Positions 40,774-49,921 of a DNA stretch of 64,000 bases are shown here, in pieces. This stretch comes from Bolinopsis microptera (lineage: Eukaryota > Ctenophora > Tentaculata > Lobata > Bolinopsidae). Numbering within the stretch: the first letter of the stretch is position 1; each line of letters starts with the position of its first letter. Made by a program: the position numbers and the translations under genes. Where the stretch lies: positions 1,569,375 through 1,633,374 of the forward strand of contig NC_087072.1 in NCBI RefSeq assembly GCF_026151205.1, written 5' to 3'. The notes below the pieces were generated by a model. The model was not told the DNA's origin, did not search any database, and saw nothing but the letters and a program-made list of their open reading frames with translations.

Positions 40774-42387
40774 CTAATTCTACACAAGAAGGAGTTGTGG
40801 CACTGGAGAAGGTGGTGCCCTCAGTACAGGTGATAGTGTTGCTGCCTCTCAGTAGGAACCCTTCTTCACATGACACTGTCAGCACTGTTCCTGCTTCTAC
40901 CGGGAATGTTACCTCTGCTGTGAGCTGGTTCCAAGCTGGGTTCAGACCAGTGCATTGTACTTTTTCTGTGGGACGTGTTACTTCAGTGGAATTGAAAAGT
41001 TTAAAACGGGGTTCATAATTTAAAATCATAAATTTGGAGTTAAAATATATAACTAGTAACTTTCTCGAATCTTATTAAAGTAGAGCTCAAAACGCTATAA
41101 AGCTATAAGAACAATGACATTAATGCAAACAAATTACCAAGTTCATATTTGTAGTGTGTGGAGACTTTATCGTATTTATGGCTGGTTTGAAATTTCAGTC
41201 CAGTCATAATGTTCTTTATTGCACACCTACTACCGTCACTGGTATCCTCATAAACCCAGGTCACCTCCAGAACATTATCAAACCAGACTTGCAGCTGAGT
41301 GGTAGTCTTCAGGAAGGTCATAACACCAGCTCGTTGGAGGAATCCCTCTGTTCTTTTCAGATAGTAACTCTGGCATTTGGAGGCCTCTATAGATCCTGTT
41401 GTGAACGTGAACCAGCCTACTCCTCCCATCGTCCATCTGATGTCTTTAGATAAAAGTATCTTCTTATCAGTCTGCATCTGGAACTTCTTACCCTCCACTA
41501 TTTCGTATACATATGTGCTTTTGTCCTCGGGAACTGGAATCCACTCACTGTACTGCGTTCCTGAAAAGAGACTATTATATATATAGAATTAGAACTATTA
41601 TTATTTGGAGAAAATGAATACCAAAATGTTGAAATTTCGGGTTACATTGAAGTGCAAACACTTTTTAGTTTTATATCTCATTAAAGTACTAGAAAGCCCG
41701 TGGTCACAGGGAGGAAACTAATAGTATTCTTTGGTAGACAGTTTTTATCGCATCAAAAAATATTCATCCCAACCGAAGATACAGCCGATTAAAATGTAGC
41801 TCGCACTGAACACAACGTAATTCGACAAAACCGATCAAAATGCCGGTCGCAAATCTTTGCACGTGCACGTGAGCTTTTGAACACCGTTACCATGGTTACT
41901 ATATAACTTCCTATTTCTCACCTAATTTGCACGTGGGCGGTCGTACATACAAAGATAATTCTTTGAATTATAGTAGAGACTAGAAAGCCCGTGGTAACAG
42001 GGACGAATCTAGTAGTATTCTTTGAAAGAAAGTTTTAATCGCGTCAAAAAATATCCTACACAACCGAAGATACAGCCAATTAAAATGTTTCTCGCACTAA
42101 ACACAACGTAATATCAACAAAAACTATAAAAAATGCCGTTTTATAACAATCTTTGCACGTGCATGTGTCCATTAAAACACCGTTGCTATGGAACGTTTTG
42201 GTTGTTACCTAAATTCCTATTTTTCGTTTGTTTTGCACGTGGGCGGTCGTACAGACATACAGACAGACAAAAATAATTCTCTGAATTATAGTAGAGATTA
42301 AAACTAAAACATACCTTCAGTTATAGTGGTGATCAAGAGCTCAACAAACACTGAAGCAATCAGTAAAGAAAGTGATATCTTTCCCAT
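40774..42387 (-). CDS. Secreted protein: signal peptide, farnesoic-acid-methyltransferase-like domain, sushi domain
   Basis: Three exons join in phase 1: 42315-42387, 41138-41560 and 40774-40980. The first encodes a signal peptide (MGKISLSLLIASVFVELL). The second encodes a farnesoic-acid O-methyltransferase-like (Methyltransf_FA) domain: GVGWFTFTTGSIEASKCQSY and QLQVWFDNVLEVTWVYED. Despite its name, this domain is usually a non-enzymatic extracellular module in animals. The third is a sushi/CCP module with four cysteines (VQC, VSC, ITC, PSC) and the usual phase 1-1 boundaries. The last exon ends in phase 1 at a GTGAGT donor, so the gene continues beyond what I can identify. The known part is about 234 aa. 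The likely role is extracellular recognition or adhesion. Confidence 0.8.
41690..42297. repeat. Two tandem copies of a ~300-bp element in the first intron
   Basis: ACTAGAAAGCCCGTGGTCAC at about 41689 and ACTAGAAAGCCCGTGGTAAC at about 41987 open two related copies. Each contains CAACCGAAGATACAGCC, TCGCACT, CAACGTAAT and TTTGCACGTG, and ends TTGCACGTGGGCGGTCGTAC followed by GAATTATAGTAGAGA. The copies have diverged by substitutions and small indels, so the pair is not recent. It is probably a non-autonomous transposon that duplicated or inserted next to itself. Confidence 0.88.
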
Positions 42388-43712
42388 TCTTTACTATGGA
42401 ATATTTATTTAATTTGATTGATAGTTGATGATGTTATTGACAATAGTCAGACATGAGACCTACTATAATAGTATAATACGTGGATTATGGGATTAAATAA
42501 TGAAGGGCTCAAAACTGGTCAAGGGAGTATTTTAGCTTTTTAGTTCTACCTGGCTCTTAGTAGGGGCTGTTACGAGGATTTTTCTCATACTTTCATTGTA
42601 TTTGATTGTATACGATATCTTAGAACTTTAGAAGCCATAATAAACCCCAATTGATATAATACATTAAATAAATATTGGTGAGCTTGGGCCCGAAATATCT
42701 ATCACAATTACTTATTAAATCGATAAAGGATTATAACTGCGAATTGATTAACAACGCGTGCACTTGAACGAAAAGCAGACATATGAAATTCTGTAGGACA
42801 AACTTCTACAAAGTTATCAAATGTATTAAAATTCAAGAATGGTAACCGTACATCCGGGTTAATTCTTACGTTAAAAAACAACTACTTAAAAACACCTACT
42901 AAAAAACACCTACTAAAAACACCTCCTAAAAAAACTCTGCACTGAAAAATACAAATGCTTATGATATAATTTAGTCGTTTCAAAACAAGTGATTGTTAGT
43001 CCATTCAGCTTGTTGAAAATTTGAACACCAGATGCTGAGAAAATAATCTCCTGCAGAGCACAATTCTAGGAGTGAGGTGAGAAACTAAGCGAGTTAATTT
43101 TCCAAGCCTCGACTTGAAAAATCGTAATCGACAATATTTTGCTCTCCTTTTTGCCGTAATTATTTTCTTTGAAAATCATGTATTTAGCCACAAAAGTACC
43201 ATTACCGACTTGCTGAAGCATAAAGCTGGGGATAATTTTCCAAGAAACGTTCATGGATGAAAATTGTTCCCAATTTTAGACTAATGATTACTTTTAGATT
43301 TTTTGAAAAATAGATAATAATGATCGTAAGTTATAAGAAGAGGACACTGTTATGAAAATTACTAAGACATTACTGTACAAGTCCGGCTCTTTGTGGGTGA
43401 AAAATAGTAACAAGCACTCGTACAACGTCTTAGTTGAAAAATAGATTATAATGATCGTAAGCAAGGTTAGACCAGGACCGCTGTTTTGGCCGGGACCAAC
43501 AAAATATATCTGTGTCCACCTCCTACCTCAGTCGCAAGTGAGGGAGCTTTTAACTTTTCAAGGTGGCGAAAAATATAACAGACTGCAGAGAATAACAGAC
43601 TGAGCCTCTGGCCGGACATCGTAGAAATTAACTTGTTTTTTAAATACAACTTAAGAACAATAAAATAATAAATAGATCAGCTGAAGTCCCCACTTGATGG
43701 TTACTTACCAAG
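42388..43712. other. Intergenic 5' flank of the secreted-protein gene
   Basis: No supported gene. A short array of AACACCTACTAAAA units lies at 42889-42940, and the segment TAGATAATAATGATCGTAAG recurs at about 43310 and 43443. Confidence 0.45.
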
Positions 43713-43763
43713 TACCAGGGTCGTACTTTCACAACACATAACTGTGAAATTACAACCCTGGTA
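43713..43763. repeat. 21-bp hairpin
   Basis: TACCAGGGTCGTACTTTCACA faces its reverse complement with two mismatches (TGTGAAATTACAACCCTGGTA), around a 9-bp loop. It lies at the start of a hairpin-rich region (43.7-44.8 kb). Confidence 0.85.
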
Positions 43764-44068
43764 TCCTCTACGAAAGGGCGTGTAGGTTGTCCCGGTAAAA
43801 GCCTCCTTCAATTATTGATGCACGATCTTAAAGATCGTAATTTGGTTATAAATATCTCCGGGATTTCGACGCGGGATCATATTATCACTCAGCCCGGCCC
43901 GCTGTTAGATAAACATCTCAAGGTGATATCATCCCGCCCCGGAAATTTGTATAAACCCGGCCCGCTTTTTAGTCGTAACTGATGTTTATCATTCAATTCT
44001 CCGACTTACAATAATCAATGATACTGCTGATTAGAACTCGATAATAGTAGAACAGTTAGACGCGCGAT

Positions 44069-44152
44069 CACGTGGGCGCGTCACGTGCGTACCACGTGCC
44101 ACCAATAGCATACGCCGAGTCTATACCACGTGACACGAAAGCGCACCACGTG
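44069..44152. promoter_or_regulatory. Cluster of five CACGTG (E-box) motifs
   Basis: CACGTG occurs at 44069, 44082, 44093, 44127 and 44147, five times in 84 bp, within a GC-rich stretch. The flanks (ATCACGTGGG, TCACGTGCG, CCACGTGAC) fit bHLH-ZIP binding sites. It could be a promoter or enhancer, but no gene start is obvious nearby, and CACGTG also occurs inside transposon-like repeats here. Regulatory function is inferred. Confidence 0.4.
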
Positions 44153-44727
44153 ATATGAAACATCGTAACCGTCCACTTCTTTTACACGCAAATTCCTGGG
44201 AACGTTGCCAAAGCAGCTAATTCTTGGAATTTCTCCAACGCGTGGCGTGAGAAGTTGGCGACTAGCCAGCTACCCTTGTCCGTGCCCTAAAAATAGTATT
44301 GTTTTGCTTGCTCTCCTTCCAGCTCTTGTTCCTGCTAACGTTCAAGCTATTGCTCCACTATGACAGATCGGTATAGCTTGCTTTTCATCGTAAATATATT
44401 TTCTATTGCTTGTTTAACCGGTATAACTTCAATTGTGCTACTTAATCTTAATTTACTACTGTTAGTACGTTATCGTATTACTTGTTATCACCATCACAAA
44501 TAGAAATGAAAATATTACTAAAATCAGACCCGTATTCCGAAATAAAAACTATTTTATCACTCTCTTCTAAAGTATAAATCCCTTGTCGAAATCGCCGGAG
44601 ATAATTATAATCCATAAACACTTCACGCTCAGGGCTAAATAAATGTAATCCCTCAGCTGGCGCTTCGGGATTACATATTAACACAAAACTCGTGCGCTGC
44701 GCGCACTCGTATGTCGTATGTGTTTAT

Positions 44728-44757
44728 CAGATCATCCCGCTAGCGCGGGATGATCTG
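44728..44757. repeat. Perfect palindrome with 13-bp arms
   Basis: CAGATCATCCCGC, loop TAGC, GCGGGATGATCTG. The same GCGGGATGAT/ATCATCCCGC words also face each other at about 43872-43938, so the two ends of this ~0.9-kb region share sequence. Confidence 0.9.
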
Positions 44758-44957
44758 TTATATATAAACCCTTTGCGTGGCGGGTTTATGTTATTATGAA
44801 TACTTTAGAAGAATTGATTGAAATAAAGGATATTGTCCGCTGTAGGCAATGTTGGAAGAACCTTTTGTAGTTGTTTGCGCAGTTGACGGTGTGAAGATGT
44901 TTTTACCACGGTAAATTCTATTTGTACTGCATGATCCAGTTAATAATAATATTAATA

Positions 44958-45010
44958 ATGTTTTCGGAAGAATCAGAGCAACTAGATTCAACTTTGGTGA
45001 CAGAAGTTTT
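44958..45010 (-). pseudogene. Short fragment related to the zinc-finger ORF at 48956-49921
   Basis: TCGGAAGAATCAGAGCAACT and the following GGTGACAGAAG match, with a small gap, the zinc-finger ORF around 49628-49685 (TCAGAAGAATCAGAGCAACT, GGCGACAGAAG). On the minus strand it encodes SCSDSSEN, as in the ORF. It may be a remnant of a paralogue. Confidence 0.5.
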
Positions 45011-46529
45011 CTACTCCTAGTCCTAAAAAGCCAAAAGTTTCCGCGCTAAACAAAATGATATTTTGGCTGCATTTAGAGGCTTAGAGCTCAGGAATTTAGT
45101 TCACATATTCTATTTAATCAATTTGTCTTGAAATATTCACCCCCTCACCTCCGAAACGTTTAATGAACCGTATCAAGACCCAACCCCCCTGTCGGCAATA
45201 TTATTATTACGTAATCAAGGCCTGACCCAAATTTTTAAATAGGCATACATTTTTCCGAAAAGTTTTGACATCTTCGACTTCTCATGGTTAGATGACATTA
45301 TATACATCTTTTTGAAATTTCCCGCGAAGCAGCTTTTAAACCGGGCTGTTACCGGATATTGAAGCCGAATATTTAGTCCCCCGTTCGCCCAACCCCCTCC
45401 CTCGTAGTCGTAATCAACCGTCAGCATTTGAGAACCCCATCCCTGATCCCTCTTGCTGATTACGTAATATTTGAAAATACCTAGCTTAATAAACTTTTTA
45501 CGCCATCATATTGGATTTAGAAACGTATCAGTTACGTTATCAAAATGCAAAATATTGACTATCAACTTAATCATAATTAATCGTTTACCTCGATACCAAC
45601 TATTTTATACATTCCAACCAAAGGCAAATCAGTGCAGCGCCAAAAGTTCATCTTTTGATGAAACATAAAAAAGGGATACAATCTTGCTCTCAAATCATAG
45701 TAATATTTTTTTATTATAATATATAAATGTGTGTTAGCTTTGATGAAATATGGGCGCTGAGTAGCAACCATTTTGAGTATGCAGGTGGTGTAAATTTTGG
45801 GTAAATCAAATTTCTTTGGTGAGTAAATATACATTCCAACGATCCCAACGTGACTATTGCACTCTTACAGTTACAAATCACAGCGTTAGAAGAATCACAT
45901 CATCATACCAATGAGATAACTTATATCAGACTGTATTAAAGTATTAAAGACTGATCAGAGTTATAATAATCATATTCCTTATCAGTTGCTCTTTTGTTGT
46001 TAGGGAGTGTTCATAGTTTTTTGGCTATTTTTACAGTCACTTATGAAGACGTCAGCAAGGCCCAAACCCGCAAAGCCCAGTCCAGCAAGACATGGACTTG
46101 AGCCACACTATTCGCCAAATTTGCCGCACATTAAACAATTTTAGGCAAGTGCGGAATCGCACTTTTCGCAAGATTTTGTTGTACTTGTATAGTTGTATGT
46201 AATGACCTGACGCGCAAAATTTTGTTTCGCTTTCATTAATTATAAAGTCATCAAATTTAAAATCGTTTTGCGTTTGTCAAACTCAAAATTCAATCATATA
46301 GAACTTGCTTTATTTAAATTACTATCATTATCAATTGTTTTGCTACTGTAATATTTCGTTTATGTCTGAAGCTTTAACGCATGCACGTGTAAACAGTAAA
46401 GTCGACCTTACAATCGATGAAGTTACATAATACATGTGACAATTCAATCTTATCATCAATCTCATTACCACTAACCAAAACTACAATGTACCGGCTTTCT
46501 TAGCGTGCTGATAAGCGATCTTATCAAGA
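45011..46529. other. Intergenic with two MITE-like fragments
   Basis: 45170-45225 (CAAGACCCAACCCCCCTGTC, ATTACGTAATCAAGGCC) and 45380-45475 (CAACCCCCTCCC, GATTACGTAATATTTG) resemble the element at 13544-13665. No coding exon was recognised. Confidence 0.45.
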
Positions 46530-47609
46530 ATGAAGCTGTTTGCCCTATTGGCGCTTTTTAGAGGAGTAGCCCTCGTCGCACAAGCAACAGGTTGTTTAAT
46601 ATACTGAATATGATGATTTGGTCTCCAAAAATGTTTAAAATTCTCGCATGCGCATCTTTTAATTAACTCTTACGCCTAAGAAATAGTAATATGCCTAGAT
46701 ACGTGCTCGAATTAGAATTTATAGCTTTTGGGTATTATTCTAAAAACGTTTAAAAATGGAGCGATCGGGTATAGTATTAATAGGAGATATGAAAAAATTT
46801 AGAACTACAAATATTTAAAGATCAACTCTGCGGTCGTTATTTAATAATCATTTTTTAGAATTAGACGAAGATTCTTATCCTGAAATAAAAATAAAATGTA
46901 ACAAACAATCGAGTGGCTACTAAACTTTTAAATTTAAGGAAATAGCCGGGAAATTGATTAAACACGGTTAAATTTGTTAAAAGAAATGAAACCAAACAAT
47001 GTTTCCATGCAGATACGGGTTCAGCTGCTGTCGAGGACAAATCTGATGATGGTTAGTTATTCGTAATATTGTGGTAGATTGAAGGTTATTACCTACTTGT
47101 GCTACTCCTTTTAATGTTATTATGAAGCATCAGTTTAATTGTTCACAAAAACTGATTTAGGGAAACTGTTCATCACAATGGTAATTTCTTCAAAATCCTG
47201 AATATAAACTTACAAATATATTCCTAGGTATACTCACTGTCAAGCCTACAGCTACTTACATGATGCCAGAGTTGGAACCTACCTCCTCATCATCTTACAG
47301 CTCCTTTCAATTTCAGACACCCATTTTTCATGAAGGTCCATTACTATGTATTCTCAAATCTTATCAAAGAAAACACAATATTTTTCATCCGTGCATGTGT
47401 GGGTATTTCATGCTCAGTTTTCAAATTCATTATTTTATTGGCGAATTCTTGATAACAAACTGAAAGACAATATGAAGATTTGTAAGTATTTTCCAGTTAT
47501 TAATTTATCCTTTTCAGAACTTTTTGAAGACGCTGATGACGGAGTAGACGATCTGAAGCCAACTTTGCTGTTACTAGCCCCTATATTTGCAAGTCGATTA
47601 CTGATCTAA
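46530..47609 (+). CDS. Model for a 99-aa secreted, possibly GPI-anchored peptide (four exons)
   Basis: The exons are 46530-46590, 47013-47051, 47228-47335 and 47518-47609. All introns are phase 1, and the total of 300 nt gives 99 residues plus stop. Exon 1 is a signal peptide (MKLFALLALFRGVALVAQAT). Exons 2-3 are polar and Ser/Thr/Pro-rich (GSAAVEDKSDD, ELEPTSSSSYSS). Exon 4 is acidic and then ends in a hydrophobic tail (LKPTLLLLAPIFASRLLI), as expected for a GPI-attachment signal or a C-terminal membrane segment. Acceptors in front of exons 2-4 are good; the donors after exons 1 and 3 (GTTGTT, GTCCAT) are weak, which is the main doubt. No cysteines in the mature part and no known family. Confidence 0.5.
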
Positions 47610-48639
47610 ATATGGCAAGACTTTGGGCTGCCAATTTAATACTTAATTGTTGTGTGTCCTGTTGTGATAATTTGGCTTTAATAACTGTCGTTTTTGTCAT
47701 TATATTTTTCGGAACAAACATGGTCTAATACCTTGTAGTAGTACTCTTGTACCACCTTCAATATGTTGGGAAAATATATTAATTCACTTGATTTTTTAAT
47801 AAAAAACTCTTCTAAATTGTAGAGTTTCTAATTTTTAGTCAAAAATTTTCTTAATTTTGAATAAGTAAGCAAAATTAAAATCGATTAAACAAAGGATATA
47901 AGTAAATTCAGTTTGTCAAATTTTCGATTCATATTTCTTAAACAATGTTCTCACATAATAAGTTATCACCAATATTGCAGTATCATCAATTAGGTTACTG
48001 CCATAATTTAACATAGGGGGTATTCAGCTGCCAGCAACTCTTGAAAAACAAGTGCTTCCAAAAAAGGGATGAAGGCCATCGGAAAATATTTCGGGAAATT
48101 TGATTTCAGGATTTAGTATGATAAGAAATGCAATGATAATTCTAGCAAGAATATGTTATATTTGGGTCTAGATCGAAGTCCCGTAGATTAGAAAAATATT
48201 TTACCATATAACTCCTAAAAATGGACTGTAGGAGAACCTAGGGTAAATTTTAAGGAAATGCTGATGATTCTCCGTTTATCAAACTCAAAGCTTTCTTTGG
48301 TAAACTAACTTTCAGTTCCTCAATCGTGTATTGTACCATCCACAATGAACTCATTAATTGGTCATTGAAGAAAAACCCAGTAAAAACAGTGAAATTTAGG
48401 GGCGAGGAAAGCTGATAATGTCCTTTCGATATTGATATGGGATTCCCTAAAAGTTAATTGGAATCGGTACTAATAATGTTTATTTTCTACTAATTCGTCC
48501 TCACAATTAATATACTAATCCCACAATTTCAAATCATTACGTGTATTAAGAAAACCATAAATCTTTACGCAAAGTTGTTTCTATGTGTCCTGACCAGGGA
48601 GTCTCAACTCTTTAAGACCCCCTAAATACGATTTAGTAA
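47610..48639. other. Intergenic, nothing recognised
   Basis: AT-rich sequence between convergent genes. AATAAA-like signals occur but no exon or repeat was recognised. Confidence 0.4.
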
Positions 48640-48969
48640 TTAGGGGCTTAGCTGTAATGGCTCCTTAAAATGATATTGAGATAAATACCAATACCAATAT
48701 AAGCTGTCCTTGCTGTACTGACTGGAGCCATGACAAGGGGGAGGATATGTTGTAGAGTAGTTGGGTGGGACAGTGGGAGGATATGTTGTAGAGTAGTTGG
48801 GTGGGACAGTGGGAGCTGATGTGTGATCAAGACAGGACGGTGAGATAGGAGCTGGTGACTGTTTCGTGGGAGCTAACAACATCGAATAACTGTAAGAAGA
48901 ACCGGGAGGTAAGCTGGAACTGGCGAGAAAGGGCTCAGCTAACCAAACTGTAAGTTCAGAGGCTAACAA
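48640..48969 (-). CDS. Pro/Ser/Tyr-rich ORF, possibly the C-terminal exon of the zinc-finger gene
   Basis: About 105 codons ending at 48640, low in charge and rich in Pro, Ser and Tyr (SSLPPGSSYSYSMLLAPTKQ). A 36-bp duplication encodes TVPPNYSTTYPP twice. Such tails are common in transcription factors. The ORF lies directly downstream of, and slightly overlaps, the stop of the zinc-finger ORF in another frame, with acceptor-like AGs (CTTACAG, TTCCAG) near its start. It may therefore be spliced to the zinc-finger exon. A chance ORF is possible. Confidence 0.35.
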   Translation of the reverse strand: MLASELTVWLAEPFLASSSLPPGSSYSYSMLLAPTKQSPAPISPSCLDHTSAPTVPPNYSTTYPPTVPPNYSTTYPPPCHGSSQYSKDSLYWYWYLSQYHFKEPLQLSP

Positions 48970-49921
48970 ATATAAGAGGCTTTACGAAAACGGGTTCCTC
49001 ATTGCTTCCGATTTCAGAAAATTTATACTGTTTTTCACTGGAGTGAGTTCGCCGATGGCGACTCAAATTTGAAATCTGGTTAGAACTGTAAGAACATTCA
49101 GAGCATTTATACGGTTTTTCACCGGAGTGGGTTCGCTGATGCCTTTTTAAAGTTGATTTCCATTTTGAACTGTAGGAACATTTAGAACATTTATACGGTT
49201 TTTCACCGGAGTGGGTTCGCTGATGCCTTTTTAAAATGGATTTCCATCTTGAACTGAAGGAACATTCAGAACAATTATACGGTTTTTCACCCAAGTGGGT
49301 TAGCTGATGACAAACTAAGTGAGATTTACTGCTTGTACCACTGGAACTTTCAGAGTATGATTTTAGTGTCAATCCGGCGCAAGTCTGCTGATCGGGTGGT
49401 AGAACCGATTTTATGTTTTTGTTGTAAGAATCTGCGGGTAATTCTGGAATTTCTTTCATACATTCTGTTTTGACAACTAATGATGACTTTTGCTTAGCAC
49501 TGTAGGAACAATCGGAACATTTATGAGGCTTTTCTCCGGTATGAGTCCGCTGACATTCAGGGCATTTGTACTGTTTTTTGCTGCTTTGACTCATCTTATC
49601 GGCAGGTAAAGTAGGTTTTATGCTTGCACTGTTTTCAGAAGAATCAGAGCAACTTAATTTCATCCATTCAGCTTCGGCGACAGAAGCTTGGTGGGGTTTT
49701 GAATGAGGGTTCCTTAATGCACTCTGTAAAGACGTTTTGGCTTCATTTGTATCACCAGCTATCATAGAATTATAGTGTTCCGTGAATGATTCTTGTTTCA
49801 GGAACTGAATTTGAAAATTTTGATCATACACTTCTGTTTTGACATGATCAACACCATCTTCCTCATTCTTGATATCTGTCTTTATCAATTCTGGTGGTAT
49901 GTAATCTTCCTCCATTTCCAT
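48956..49921 (-). CDS. C2H2 zinc-finger protein
   Basis: A 321-codon ORF with an ATG at 49921. The N-terminal ~110 residues are acidic and polar (MEMEEDYIPPELIKTDIK). Three complete C2H2 fingers lie near residues 217-237, 245-265 and 273-293, with the linker HSGEKPYKC between them; each has C-x2-C-x12-H-x3-H. Earlier fingers are broken: around 120-140 a finger has lost its histidine half (CPECQRTHTGEKPHKCSDC), and a partial finger at ~200-209 lacks its cysteines. A last one (QYKFSE) has Phe in place of the first Cys. The protein is presumably a nuclear DNA-binding regulator. The finger repeats at DNA level suggest expansion and loss. The start is the first ATG of the frame. Confidence 0.8.
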   Translation of the reverse strand: MEMEEDYIPPELIKTDIKNEEDGVDHVKTEVYDQNFQIQFLKQESFTEHYNSMIAGDTNEAKTSLQSALRNPHSKPHQASVAEAEWMKLSCSDSSENSASIKPTLPADKMSQSSKKQYKCPECQRTHTGEKPHKCSDCSYSAKQKSSLVVKTECMKEIPELPADSYNKNIKSVLPPDQQTCAGLTLKSYSESSSGTSSKSHLVCHQLTHLGEKPYNCSECSFSSRWKSILKRHQRTHSGEKPYKCSKCSYSSKWKSTLKRHQRTHSGEKPYKCSECSYSSNQISNLSRHRRTHSSEKQYKFSEIGSNEEPVFVKPLIFVSL

